Assembly (NCBI RefSeq): GCF_030265065.1
Contig: NC_080397.1
Span: 28,971,001-29,035,000 of the forward strand
DNA length: 64,000 bases
Reading direction: 5' to 3'
Origin: Corythoichthys intestinalis
Taxonomy: Eukaryota; Chordata; Actinopteri; Syngnathiformes; Syngnathidae
Position 1 is the stretch's first letter; each line of letters begins with the position of its first letter. Positions 12,001 through 22,857 of the stretch are shown one piece after another. The notes under the pieces were generated by a model. That model had not been told where the DNA came from. It searched no databases and worked only from the letters and a program-made list of their open reading frames with translations. Position numbers and translations under genes: made by a program.

Positions 12001-15000
12001 TGCGTTCAGACTGCAGGCATATCAGATGCCAATCGGACTGCTTCTGAAATTTGATTATTAAGGTTGACTGTTTACACTATTTTTATGTGGCGTCCAAATC
12101 AGATCTAGGCCTGTTCAGATTGGGCCACATTATTGACACTTGAAAGCTTGCTGCGGCAATTTAGGCATCATCCAGCATAGTGACGTCATGGATAGTCAGA
12201 ACAGTCCATGTACGTTTCAGCCATTCATTTTTCATTATCATTTTGGGCAAACGAGCCGAATTCTATTTTTTGTTTTTTATGTGTGTGAACAAAAACAGGG
12301 ATGAATAGTCTCCTGTTGCCTAATTTAAAAACTGGTAATTCAATAATGGAAAACCAACCTTAATCTGTTTTTCCCAATATTAGTTTATTGAACAGAAGTC
12401 AAAAAACAAAATACACCCAGTATTTCTTTTCCACCAAGTTCGTTTTTAAAATGAGCAACGACCCTGAAGACAAGTTTTTTCTCATAACTTAATATAATGC
12501 AACTGTAGCAGGGTCTTGTCGCCCTCTGGAGAGATCCACCTTCTGACATTTTTCTCCGAAAACCCTCTTGTAGAGCCAAATTGGCTAGACAAGTGTGCAG
12601 CTATTTCATTAGATGTCAACCTATGTGTTTTCATTTTCATTCACAATTACCGTAATTTCCCGAATATAACGCGCTTTTTTTCCCCCAAATCAACTTGTAA
12701 AATCCTTGGTGCTCATTATACACGGGTACAGGGATGGAGACAGAAATGTGTATATATATATATATATATACAGTGTATATATAATATATATATATAAAGA
12801 CAGATTTTTTTTTTTATTTATTATTGACACGGCCATGTTGTGTTGAAGAACACGTATATGTCGATCCGTTGCCGAACATTACGGTACATGACGTCACAGT
12901 TTTGTTTTGGTAATACTTCGCTCTAATTGGTTGAATTATTTCGTCTGTGTTAAATTCAGCTTTTTTCACTCCTCATAAAGCACAGAATTTAGTTTAACTG
13001 ATTTCAGTCAACGTTTATTGCAACTCGGCAACTCGGACCATAACAAACGTAACACAACACAGACTTCCTGTGTCCGTCAACTATATCTGTCCCTCGGGAA
13101 ACTCAAACCCAAATACCAAAAGTTCCTCTAGTTACAGTCTACAGCGATGCGCTTTCCGATTTCCGACTTCAGTCCTCACTTTTACTTTGCCGTATCAATC
13201 CATGGAAGAAACATTTATTCATTATGATGAAACAAGCAAGTTATACAGCAGCCTGTAAAAGATAAGTCACATCTGTTTTGTTTTCTCCTGGATTCTGGTA
13301 AGTTGGAGAAGTTGTCAAATCATATTATTACCATACATATTGTCAGTTTACGCTAATGTTTTGAGCTAGCAATGTGCTATGCTTCACCAGTCAGTAAAAT
13401 GACATTTCTGTATCTGTACATGAGCTCTGTTTTCTTGTATTCTTCTATTTATTGGTGCTAAAATTAGGGTGCGCGTTATACACGGGTACAATAATTTCCC
13501 CTAGATTTTACAAGTAAATTTGGGGTGCGCATTATACATGGGTGCGCCTTATATTCGGGAAATTACGGTAAATCAGAATAGCCATCCAAAGCTATTGTTC
13601 GAAGACGTGGAGTACCCACGCTAATTATTAGCACCAGGGGTCGACAAGACCCTGGTACAGCCGCCCAATATTAATTTATAAGAACAAGAACATAGTCTTC
13701 TGGGTAATGTCTCATTGTAAAAGCAAACTTGGGAATTACCTGTTTTAATCGGGAAATGGTAGAAGATTCATTTCTAGTTTTTTGTTAACACACATAAAAA
13801 CAGAATTGGGCTCGTTTTCCAAAATTAAAACCCTTAGCAAAAAGTAGAATTGCCAGTCTCGGACGAGCACTTACTCAGACATTTTATCAGACAAACTCTG
13901 ATAAAAAGCTTGAAAAAATAATGAATTCAAAAGTGCAACTCTTTATCATTCAGAAACACTAAAAGAAATGAATAAAAACATTGCAGTGGTCAGTAAATGT
14001 TACTTTTATAGAGCAAGTACAGGGAAACATATGTGGAATCACTCCATTCTGAGGAAAAATATATGGAATCGTGAGAAACAACAAAGAAAATACAATCAAA
14101 ACACATCTCTAGTATTTAGTAGCACCACCTCTGGCTTTTATGACAGCTTGCAGTCTCTGAGGCATGGACTTGATGAGTGACAAACAGTATTTTCCATCAA
14201 TTTGGTGCCAGCTCTCTTTGATTGCAGTTGCCAGATCATCCTTGCAAGTCGGAGCCTTGCTTTCCCTGCTTTCCCCCCCAATTTCCAAGACAAGTTTTCA
14301 ATAGGGTTGAGATCTGGGCTATTTGCAGGCCATGACATTGACTGGATGAGTCTTTCTCCAAGGAATGCTTTAACAGTTTTACCTTTGTGGCATGATGCAT
14401 TGTCATCTTGGAAAATGACATTTTCAATTGCAGGGATGAGAAAGCTGTCAAAAATTTTAATGTAAACTTGGGCATTTATTCAAGATTTAACCACAGACAT
14501 CTCCCTAGTGCCTTTGCCTGACATGCAGCTCCATATCATCATGGACTGATGGACTTTTGTAATTTTTTTTCAGGCAGTCATCTTTGTAAATCTCACTGGA
14601 ACAACACCAAACAAAAGTTCCAGCATCATCACCTTGTCAAATGCAGATTGACTCTTGACTATTTTACTGCTCGGCCGCTTGTTTAAGTGCCATTGACAGC
14701 GACAAATATCAATCCGTTTCTCCCAGCTAATGAGTTTAACATGCAATTATTGAAGTTTCAATTTGGGAATGTAAAATTAAACAATTGGTAATGAAGTTTG
14801 TGAAGACCTGTATTATACTTTTCAAGGGAGCGAGCAGCCTGTAGATTTTCTCCATATTCTGATCACTATATTTTGTTTTATTCCCACTCCAGCCCAAGAA
14901 GCATTGAAAACATTACTAGTCAATGTCTCACAAGCCAACAACCCCAGCTCAGCGCCACCACAAATATCAGCGAGTCGTGTAACTTTGCCGCCCATCCCGG

Positions 15001-15170
15001 GCACACCTGACACTTTGGCATCTATTCAGTTAGTCCCTGCAAGGTACCGCCGGAGACCGCTGGTGATAGAGGAGATGGAATACATTCAGGTAAAGTAGCC
15101 ATTTCTTGTACTAGAACAGAGCAATCCGAGTAAATGTGCGGTCTTGTTTCAGCGTGGCGGACCAGAGTGA
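9014..15170 (+). CDS. mrps36: Alpha-ketoglutarate dehydrogenase subunit 4 (KGD4/MRPS36)
   Basis: Mitochondrial matrix protein once assigned to the small ribosomal subunit and now known to tether E3 (DLD) to the E2 core of 2-oxoglutarate dehydrogenase in the TCA cycle. Four exons: 9014-9067 (MGSKVSSKMATPAARVIQ), 11471-11534 (AVRPHAPMIKFPSRQDMPKP), 14893-15089 (QEALKTLL...ARYRRRPLVIEEMEYIQ) and 15153-15170 (RGGPE, stop). All introns are GT-AG and phases 0, 1, 0 agree. The product is 110 aa against about 103 in human. The N-terminal HxPxIxFP...PKPN motif and the C-terminal YRRxxxxxEEMExIQRGGPE are the family signature, and the middle is poorly conserved. I chose the ATG at 9014 because MGSK aligns with the mammalian start. 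The in-frame ATG at 8795 would extend the protein through the promoter. Introns 1 and 2 carry transposons. Confidence 0.93.
9321..9668. repeat. 174-bp tandem duplication across a transposon junction
   Basis: 9321-9494 and 9495-9668 are head-to-tail copies differing at very few sites. Each unit starts GACGTGACGGGGTC, runs through ~70 bp of host flank and the target site, then continues into the first ~100 bp of the hAT-like element starting TAGGGGTGTGAC. Only the second copy continues into the full element (9568-11262). Confidence 0.9.
9883..10074 (+). pseudogene. Exon-like fragment of a multicopy fish protein (broken)
   Basis: ATG at 9883 opens MAYYYHESLPTDARRRYNLK. After a one-base slip the next frame reads IGLQSCPYKVAAGRW, and a third frame reads PAVEFGNIYNYLIKLPSK. 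The spacing and motif order resemble the N-terminus of multicopy, possibly transposon-derived fish proteins that I recall as linked to SWIM/YqaJ-type domains. The family name is from memory and uncertain. A second, more decayed copy lies at about 19935-20130. Confidence 0.4.
10360..10573 (-). pseudogene. THAP zinc-finger exon, copy 1 (broken)
   Basis: On the minus strand MTKSCCVAGCHTRKSSEPHL is followed by KFFILSRERKR, then after a stop LKAINLGTVRED, VDYSRLWEPKSKHIYVCS, a second stop and HFITG, then a consensus donor GTGAGTA. The C2CH zinc ligands of a THAP DNA-binding domain can be placed (C..GC near the start, CS-x-H at the end). Two nonsense changes break it. CRE-like TGACGTCA and a GTCGCCATATTG motif lie upstream (10680-10715) and look like its old promoter. 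Confidence 0.75.
10955..11075. repeat. Palindromic GACGTCCAAT-family repeat with G-run
   Basis: Arms CACTGACGGCCATCGACGTTC and inverted CAAATGGATTGGACGTCTAC. The space between contains a run of about 16 G. Confidence 0.7.
11790..12502. other. mrps36 intron 2, no feature recognised
   Basis: Ordinary intronic sequence. One half-site of the GACGTCCAAT repeat lies at about 11830. Nothing else could be supported. Confidence 0.5.
12503..13660. mobile_element. TIR element with CAGGGTCTTGTCG ends
   Basis: Left CTGTAGCAGGGTCTTGTCGC and right (inverted) CTGTACCAGGGTCTTGTCGA form ~20-bp terminal inverted repeats. No coding capacity. Its middle is occupied by another TIR element (12649-13569). The superfamily is not clear to me, and I could not read a secure target duplication. 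Confidence 0.6.
12649..13569. mobile_element. Nested TIR element with CCGTAATTTCCCGAATATAA ends
   Basis: Left end CCGTAATTTCCCGAATATAA and right end TTATATTCGGGAAATTACGG are perfect 20-bp inverted repeats bounded by TA, as in mariner-like or other TA-targeting elements. Subterminal 'gcgcgttatacacgggta' motifs repeat near the right end. Non-coding. Contains a (TA)n run at about 12750-12800. Confidence 0.8.
14103..14690 (-). pseudogene. Old Tc1-like transposase fragment
   Basis: Minus-strand pieces include the C-terminal DDE block [19 protein letters not shown] and, further in, MSFSKMTMHHATKV (the decayed 'QDNAPCHKA' region). Several frames are involved, so it is well decayed. It belongs to a different Tc1 family from the copies at 5.3 and 28.4 kb. 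The TIRs were not found. A palindromic repeat half lies at 14687-14736. Confidence 0.75.
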
Positions 15171-15476
15171 TGGAATATATTTAAACCAAGTCCTTATCCA
15201 TGGAGGCCAACGTCTGGATGTCTTTTCTCTTCTTGACACAGGAAGAGGTCACAATGTAGAATAAACTATCCAACTCCTCTCATACTGTATATATGTGTAT
15301 TATTCCAAATGTTAACCTTTTAAGACTCTTAAAAGGACATTTTTAATAAATGTTATTTTACATTGGAAACTTGCACCAGACTGCTGCTTTAATTTGCTTC
15401 ATTTGGTTGACAGAAAATTCTTTATGCCATCGTGACTTGTATTTATCATTGTTTGTTCTAATGCTGCATTCAAGTC

Positions 15477-15482
15477 AATAAA
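15477..15482 (+). terminator. mrps36: Probable mrps36 poly(A) signal
   Basis: AATAAA in CAAGTCAATAAAGCC, 307 bp after the stop codon. Earlier AATAAA copies at about 15261 and 15346 are alternatives. Confidence 0.55.
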
Positions 15483-15777
15483 GCCATATTCAATTCCATT
15501 GTGTGTACGTGAAAAGTCAATGCAATACAGGAAGACTACATTTAGCATAGATGCAGTTATTTATTGTTGCTGACATGCTCTCTATCCTAACACTGATTTA
15601 CCATAAGGTGATATTGCTCACGTACCTGTGAGTATGGCACATGATATGACTTACAGATTGTCAAATGAGAGAAAAGATCAGTTTTTATATAATTTGTTAT
15701 TCAGTCTACAATGAAAACTTCACCTGATGGAAAAAATGCCACAGAAACACTTATGGTCACAATACGTGAAACACTTT

Positions 15778-15787
<10 letters not shown>

Positions 15788-15808
<21 letters not shown>

Positions 15809-15812
15809 GGGG
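15788..15812. repeat. 25-base G run
   Basis: Uninterrupted G run preceded by ~15 T, between the convergent 3' ends of mrps36 and pdxp. It can form G-quadruplexes on the plus strand and is a likely site of length error in assembly. Confidence 0.9.
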
Positions 15813-15879
15813 TAGTTCCCCACATATTTGCTGTCCACTATTCAGTGCCCCCACCCCCAATCATTTGTCAGAAAACTGG

Positions 15880-15885
15880 TTTATT
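15880..15885 (-). terminator. pdxp: Probable pdxp poly(A) signal
   Basis: TTTATT on the plus strand is AATAAA on the minus strand, about 105 bp past the pdxp stop codon. Another lies at about 15559. If the distal one is used, the transcript would run through the C run and reach within ~80 bp of the mrps36 poly(A) signal. Confidence 0.45.
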
Positions 15886-15987
15886 TCATTTGAGGTTCTA
15901 GATGTCACATTATGCTAGCAAAAACCTCCCAATATAGGAAAGTTACATTTTTGTGCTATTTACTGAATTTGTCATCTGCCTGCTCGG

Positions 15988-17532
15988 TCAGTTGCTCTGC
16001 TCCTCCAGTTCTTCAAAAGCAGGCAAGAAGTCTGCGATGGTGTCCACGACATAGTCCGGCACGAGGCTCTGATGGGCGGACACCTCGCTATTGCCGTACT
16101 GGTTGGCCTCCTCCATCTGAGACACTCCGGTGAGGGTGAGCATGGTGTCCAAGCCGCAGTTAGAGCCGAAAAGCATATCTGTCTCCAGGCGGTCGCCCAC
16201 CATGAGGCACTGGGTCGGGTCCACGCCCGGGAATTGGCTGGAGATGCACTCGAACATAAAGCGGCTCGGCTTGCCAATCACCGTAGCCTTGCGGCCTGAG
16301 GCCACCTCCAGGGCTGCCATGAGGGATCCAGAACCTAGCAGGCAGACAAATGCTACTGAAGTAATGCCAGGCAACAATTGAAAACATAAACATCAGTCAG
16401 TTTAGTACAATTGTCACAAGAAAGGGCCTGCAATCTAGGATACATACGATTAGCAAGCTTTTGTTTTTCTTTTAAATCCATTATGTGTGGTAAGCTTTGG
16501 GAACCTCAAAAAATGACTCCCACAACTCCATGCTAATCTAAATGTTAGCTCAATGTTTGTGTGGAACTGTAGTTCAGGAAGAACCAAGAAAAACTGTTCT
16601 CACCACAACTAGTAAAATTCTTGAAACAGCTAATATCCCCTAGTCATTCAGATAGGAAAAATGCTTTGCTTTCTTTCAACAATAAAAAATAAATGAATCT
16701 GTGCTTTGGACCAATTAAATAGGCTTGCTGGAGTCCCCGCTTTTAACTATTACTACTACTAAAATTACTACACCTTCTAGACCAGGGATCGGGAACTCCG
16801 TTGTGTGAGCACTTTTTTTCGTAAGCGCATTGAACTCATTATGTGAGAGCAATAGTGAAGGCACGATCGGCTTTTACAAGCAGTCTCTTGAGTTGTGATT
16901 TAAATAAATCTTAAGAAAACAGCAACGAAAGCCTGACATCGTTGCTTGGGATGTCACAATCATTGCGCAATTGCACCCTCATCACCTGGAAAATAACAAA
17001 TAGAAACATGGTGTGGCCCTGTGTATATTTCCTGGAAGGGGAAACCCCAACCGGGGGATGCATGAAAGTGGCCGAGACAGGTGGATCCTCTCAGGGCAAC
17101 AGTTTCGTGAGGCCCGCTCTCCTGGAAGTGGCAACAATTTTGACAGGCGAAAAAGTAATGAAAGTGAAACTGATTCTGCGCCTCTGTGAATTGGGGTACC
17201 ACACAGTTCACTTTCGTGGTGTAATTTTCCCCTAATCATTATTTATATGCTCTTGTTTGCTCGGCATCGAGTTGGGAGGGGCCAACGTCTGAATGAGAAG
17301 ACGTGAACAGTAATAGCTTAGATATTAGCTTGCTAGCTGAGATAGTTTGAAGGGGGGAAAAAAAGGATTTATCTCATTCTGAACAGTTCGGTAAATGCAC
17401 ATGTTAAAGTTGAGGTGTTAGGTACCTTTAGCAAGATTAAGAACCACTCTGCTAGTGTGAAACAGCATTTATAACCAGTAGAAGCAGTCGGGCGGTCGTA
17501 GTGCATTTTGAACTTTATTTGTATTATATCCA

Positions 17533-17563
<31 letters not shown>

Positions 17564-18462
17564 CAGACGAAAAATAGTTACTTGCCCTGTAAAGGGTTGA
17601 GTAAATATCTATAATCATTAGCTGCCATTAACGGCTATAGTAGGGTGACCATAAGTCCTCTTTTGCCAGGACATGTCCACTTTTCAAACCCTGTCCGGGC
17701 CGTCCGGCGGGGTTTTATAAACTCATGAAAATGTCCGGTTTTCATTATTTTTCACAGGACAAATTAGCGTGTGTTTTCGAGGTACTGTGCTGCCTGTGAC
17801 GTGTTCCCAGAGAGCCTGATCAGTTGTTAACACTTTTATTACGATCAATACGTATGTAATCAAATGATCATGTACTCAAAAGAGTAATTAAGACGAAAAT
17901 ACCTTTATTCTACTTTGGATACAAATTTGCGCATGCGTGTGCAGTCACTGACTGGCTTTATCATCGCGTCAACTGTCAAATCTCATTCCAACAAACCCTC
18001 GTCACAACAGGAGCTCACATGCTAACGGTATGTCCACTTGCTAAACTTACTTTTCGGCAATTGTTGACTTCTGTCAGAGCCATGTTCTCGTGTGTTCTGT
18101 AAACTCCCGTTTGGTGTCCGCATCATTGTGCTGCCGATGACTGTAAACTTTTATAGCAATGTCTGATCTTGCCTCGGCTACCGGTGCTCGCTAATAGGGT
18201 AGCTGAGCTGTCAGTGAGTTAAGCCGCGCTGGGCATGATGGAAAATGTAGTTTTTAACTGCTGCGTTTTGGAAACATGCTGGTTAAATTGTTTGTCAATT
18301 TATTTCGGTTATTGTTTGCGTGCAATCTAGAACATTAAACAAGAACAACAGTTGAGTGGGAATAAAACTCTCAGCAACAATTGTCGTATAGTAATTTATA
18401 AAAATGTTTAGTTGGCACATAGCGTACTGTGTGTGTGTATTGACTGGACTAACTTTCCATTA

Positions 18463-18496
<34 letters not shown>

Positions 18497-21400
18497 AATT
18501 AGTTCACTCTTTTCTTTTTGTGTGTGTTTTAATTTTTTTTAGGAATAATACAGCCTATTGATTAACTTCTGAGAATTCAAATTTGTGTCTTTGACCGGGA
18601 CGGCTCGATTAATGGAATGAACGTGTCACCGACTCACCGTCAATGGCACTAAAAGACGATCGTCGGCCAAAATAACCAAGCTTTAGCTGCACTGCAACCG
18701 GATTCAGTGTAGCACTGCAACGATTAATCGATTAATTTCAAGTATTCAATTAGAAAAAAAAAGATTCAAATTAAATTTTGCTGCTTCGGGTATTCGTTTA
18801 AATAAGGTGGTGTTGTAAAGGTTTGTTTTGAACGGGTTTGCATTTAGTTTTATTGATCTGGGTGGATACACTGCCCTCTAGTCTGCCTCATTTCACGTGG
18901 CTGAATCCAGCTGCTCCCTGTTGAGGCCAACATAAGCTGAGTTTTTGTTTGAGCTAATTTTTTAATGCATTCGTAAAGTAGTTTATAGGTATACAGTGGT
19001 ACCTCGACATACAATCGCTTCGACACACTATCTTTTCGACATCCGACGTAAAATTTGACTTGCCATTTTTTTCTACGTCCGACGACATGCTCTAAATACG
19101 ACGATCTATGACAGCACGGCAGTTTCTTTGTTTTCCGGCATGACGAACGCATGGCAGATTTTCTTGTGAGAGAAATCAACATGTAGATCAACATGTAGTT
19201 GAGAAAAAAGGTGATGCTTACCGTTACCATTGACATGAAGATAGATATGATAGAAAAATATGAGCGTGGGGTGCGCATCCATCATATGGCTCGCTCAACA
19301 ATACAGACGTAGACGGTCTATGACGGTCCTCCTCCGTTCGCCAGTCTTCATAAGTTAAGGTGGCAATTATTATTGTGGTAACATCGCCAAAGAAATCGCC
19401 AGCTTCGTCAGGTTTCTAATCATTTATTACATCAACTTGTGCCTAGTGTCCCCCGCAGCAATTAAACAAGGTTAAAGTGAAACTAAGTCAGGCACGCGAT
19501 GCGTTCAGGTACACCACGAAAACACATTCGCCACATTAGAACCAGGTTTGTTAAATTATTACAAGTGTTGTTATTATTATTGCTGTTATTATAGTATTAT
19601 TCCTATTTTTATTCATAATGTATTTGTTTTGCTTTTTGTAATTAATATTTGCAATAGTAACATCAATATTTATTGAGAATTAAGTGTAGGTCTTTGGGCT
19701 GTGGAACGAATTAATGGAATTCTAGTGTTGACAGATGACCATTTCGATTTACAAACAAGCTCCTGGAATGAATTAACTTCATTCTCGCAGTCGGCATGAT
19801 GTCACGATGACATCATCTCGCATAGCAACGTGTCGCCATTTTGAGATGGGGGCACGTACAAGTAAACATCCGTAGACAAATGTCTGAAATTCATATATTT
19901 CAGCTGTGTTTTGCGTCTTTTTCATAAAAACGTCTTAAACCTGACATTATTATCACAAGTCACTGCCGACAGAGGCAAGGAGGCGATACAACTTAAAATT
20001 AGCGTGTATTGGCCAGCAAATCTGCCCATACAAAGTCGCAGCTGATAGCTGGATAAACAATCCAAAGGTATTGCCTGCAGTGGAGTTCGGAAACATCTAC
20101 AACTACCTCAAAGTCACCCAGTAAATTGTCCTTTATCAATTACGTGAAATATGTACTGTGTGGAACTAAGAAAACTGGTAGTATATACGGAGTGATTATT
20201 TCTGCCGTAACCGGTAATTCGCCTCCAAGCGTTATTTAGCCGAGAACACGTCACGGCTAAATAACCAATTCCCACCAGGCCAATAATATACCGATTGACC
20301 GATCAGAGCAGTTCACGGCAAAAGAAAAATAACGCTTTGCGAGTTCTCGGTTCCGGTAATAATAACCACTGCCTAGTCTATTGAATCCTAGCAGCTAATT
20401 GGGGCAGCAACAAAAAAATCGATTAAAGTTTACTCACCAGTAATAAAATGTCGGCTGCAAACGTGAATGTGCCTAGTCCACGGAACAGTCTTCTTACTGT
20501 CCCTCGATTGATTGCTTTCAGCCAATTGCTTGTCCTTTTCTTCTCACGAGGAAGAATGAAAAACTTCAAATGCGGCTCCGAACTCTTCCTTGTGTTACAA
20601 CCCGCAACACGGCAACTTTTAGTCATTCCGACGGAAAAAAAAGACCGCAAATAAGACAAAAGTTCAACGCGTTTGTACAATGCACGACAGAGCAACTGCT
20701 TGTGACTCATGTTTTGCCCCCATTTCAATATGGTGACGCTTTGTTGTGGCCTGGATGTCCGTCTGCGAGAACATGAAGAGGTACCACTGTATTTAGCCGT
20801 TTTTTGTGGGAATACGTGTGTGAACCATTTAAGAACATTGTAAAAAAAAAAATTTTTTTTTTTAAGTTTGCGTTTTATAGCATTTAAGCTAGCAGACATT
20901 TGTTATGCAAGTTAGCCAATTGTTCTTTTGTTGTACATAGATACTATATACCGTTTGAGGCTCTGCTCAGGTATTTTAATTTTTTATGTTCCTTACTCGA
21001 TTATTCGACCCAACTAGTTCATCGATTAATCGACTACTAAAATAATCGATAGGTGCAGCCCTAATTCAGTGTAATGCGTAAATTGGGTAAAAACGAGTTG
21101 GCAGTCGTACCTGGCAGTATCCTTCCGCTCGACAGCGGGTGCCAGGGGTCGTTGTCGGTGGCCAGAAACAAGCACTCCGGGTCCTTAAGGTAGCAAGACG
21201 CCTTGGCCAGCTTGAGGAAAGTCAGTCGGTCGTCGTGGCCCACCAGCACCGCCTTGACGTCGGCGGCCAGAGCGCAGTCGTAAATGGTGGCGCCCGGCTC
21301 GTCCGCCTCCTCCACGCAGGGGATTCCGGCCTCCCGCAGCTCGTCCCGTAGCCCGTCGCAGCCGACCACGAAAACCTGTCCTCGGAGCTTGGCCACGTCC

Positions 21401-21708
21401 CGCAGGTAGAGGGCCGAGCAGTAAGACGAGCTGAAGATGTGCTCCAGCGCGACGGCGGTGAAGCCTAGCCGGTAGAACTTGTGCAGGTATTTCTCGCGCG
21501 GCCTGGTCGAGTTGTTGGTGACGAACACCACGTTTTTACCCTGCTTCATGAGCGAGTTGACCACCTGGGCCGCGCCCGCCACGGCCTTCTCGCCGTGCCA
21601 CAGGACTCCGTCGCAGTCGAACAAGAAGAACTCCTTGGCCTCCAGGAGAGCTCGTATCTGCGCACCGCCTATTTTTCGGCAGCCTTTGAAGCCAAAGGCG
21701 ACCGCCAT
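15988..21708 (-). CDS. pdxp: HAD-type phosphatase, pyridoxal phosphatase/chronophin-like
   Basis: Cytosolic haloacid-dehalogenase (C2-capped) phosphatase. PDXP removes phosphate from pyridoxal 5'-phosphate and from cofilin phosphoserine. Two exons: 21111-21708 (ATG at 21706-21708) and 15988-16334, joined in phase 1, giving 314 aa (human PDXP ~296, PGP 321). HAD motif I is FFLFDCDGVLW (nucleophile D31, acid D33), motif II VFVTNNST (T64), motif III VIGKPSRF (K221) and motif IV MVGDRLETD (D247, D252). The cap segment LKDPECLFLATDNDPWHPLS and the MVGDRLETDMLFG block match PDXP better than the paralogue PGP, which has DNRLPLE at the first place. I infer PDXP, with PGP as the alternative. The two-exon structure fits both. 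A hAT element sits 39 bp beyond the exon 1 donor. The gene is convergent with mrps36, and the start lies in a CpG-rich stretch. Confidence 0.88.
16779..17300. mobile_element. hAT-like fragment ('ggtcgggaac' family) in pdxp intron
   Basis: Starts with CCAGGGATCGGGAAC, and its body (for example ATAACAAATAGAAACATGGTG) matches 30640-32110. Frames through it are transposon relics, not host exons. The ends are approximate. Confidence 0.65.
17301..18709. other. pdxp intron: relic repeats, (ATT)n
   Basis: The segment 17641-17830 (AGGGTGACCATAAGTCCTC...) resembles the end of another fish hAT-like element whose far end I could not place. An (ATT)n microsatellite occupies about 18461-18495. A half copy of the palindromic repeat is at 18595-18660. 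No exon seen. Confidence 0.5.
18994..20789. mobile_element. pogo/Tigger-like TIR element carrying the THAP cassette
   Basis: Left CAGTGGTACCTCGACATAC and right GAGGTACCACTG are inverted and bounded by TA. A short relative with the same ends is at 56879-57424. No transposase was recognised. The interior 19789-20770 is the same cassette as 9735-10745. The superfamily is inferred only from the TA target and the end sequence. Confidence 0.7.
20438..20626 (-). pseudogene. THAP zinc-finger exon, copy 2 (broken)
   Basis: On the minus strand MTKSCRVAGCNTRKSSEPHL is followed by KFFILPREKKRTSNWLKAIN and RGTVRR, then sequence ending at a donor GTGAGTA (20431-20437). Compared with copy 1, an internal deletion removes the VDYSRLWEPKSK part, while the first half has no stop. 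It is embedded in the element 18994-20789. Confidence 0.7.
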
Positions 21709-21900
21709 GGCGGCGTTATCCTCGGCCTCTTCCGTCCTTCACCTCCGAGTGCGGTGCCGTGTTAGGAGTCCGACCATTATCGTGCGCAAAAGGGGGAAAC
21801 ACGAGAAATCACGTTGCGGTGAGAGAGGACCTTGGCGAGGTTACGTAGCAGCACCACAGACAGGAAGACGGCTTGACGTCTGGCAACGCCCACCTGCTCA
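21709..21900 (-). promoter_or_regulatory. pdxp: pdxp 5' UTR / CpG-rich promoter region
   Basis: The 190 bp upstream of the pdxp start are GC- and CpG-rich compared with the AT-rich surroundings. There is no TATA box at the expected spacing. Together with exon 1 it forms the longest high-GC island in this part of the window. Confidence 0.5.
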
Positions 21901-22857
21901 AATACTGACCAATCCAATTGCAGTGGCACTTTGACCAGTCAGGAACGTACTACAATATATATCTATCACATTTTGTGTATGAACTAGATGTGAAAATGGC
22001 GCTGACAGCCAATCGTGACGAACACATTCATAGCTAAACGACATTGTAGTCACTCTAAATTGTTCAATTTTCAACAGCTTTTCATTTTTTGGGTTTTTCA
22101 TAAAAATCAGAGATGCAGTAAATTACCTGCATAATTTAAAATTATTAAATATTTGTTTTAACATCCAGACTTAATCCCAGCCACGTAAATACGGTTTGTA
22201 TATAAAACAAACCCTATGAAAATCCGTCTAGATTTCAATGAGTTACAAGTATTTTAAGGGAGCAAATCACTCACCTAGGGCACGCTGCAACAGAGACTGT
22301 CTTAAGCTACATTCAAACAGAACAGGTGTTCTGACAAATTTTGCAACCCATCAAAAATTGCTACCTTGCGGTTGTGCACATGCGCGTAACGTTCAAAATG
22401 GCCGCGAATGCAGCGATTCCAAAGTAAACACTACAAACTTTCTCTAAAGAAAGGAATATTTACTTAAGTTTGGTCATGTAAAGACATGTACAAAAATTCT
22501 CAGACACATCCTACCATGTTAGCTGCACACAGCAACTGCACCCCGCGCTCTCACTGTTAATGACTTCGCCGTGTCGTTAAGTATTAATTTACGCCTATTT
22601 CGTGTTGCACATGTATGTTTATGATGTATCTAGTTTAGTTAGCACCTTTGGATAACATTGAGAGTCCAACTGAATATAAAAGAGGGCATTTTCAGCGCCA
22701 CAAAAGCTTTGGGAACAAAATTTTATAAGGGAGCAAATTTTGACAGAACACCGGCCGCGTCATTTGCTTGTGGCGCGTCGGTTTCCATTAAAAGTCAATC
22801 AAAGTAAACGCGCCGATAGGAAGAACACTGTTTTAAGATCGCCGCTGGGTACTACAC
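21901..22857. other. Intergenic relics; 22238-22450 shared with 47.1 kb
   Basis: The segment 22238-22450 is the reverse complement of part of 47110-47215 (AGAAAGTTTGTAGTGTTTAC...TTCGCGGC). The short piece GGGAGCAAATTTTGACAGAACACC recurs at about 22730. Probably parts of a non-autonomous element. No gene recognised. Confidence 0.45.

Larger units (their letters stand above)
18710..21063. mobile_element. hAT-like element in pdxp intron, nested host of another element
   Basis: Starts TAGCACTGCAACGATTAATC and ends AATCGATAGGTGCAGCCCTA. Perfect 8-bp duplications ATTCAGTG flank it (18702-18709 and 21064-21071). Subterminal 'atcgatta' repeats occur at both ends. It is 2354 bp long, of which 18994-20789 is a second insertion. 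The right duplication ends 39 bp from the pdxp exon 1 donor. Confidence 0.9.

Noticed and set aside
16942-17235. 97-codon frame inside the pdxp intron
   Set aside because: The same sequence recurs at 31776-32040 in a repeat. It is part of a hAT-like element.
15988-21708. Calling the phosphatase pgp
   Set aside because: HAD motifs fit both paralogues, but the DPWHPLS segment and MVGDRLETDMLFG block fit PDXP better. PGP remains the alternative.
21479-21934. 151-codon plus-strand frame
   Set aside because: Antisense shadow of pdxp exon 1 in GC-rich sequence.
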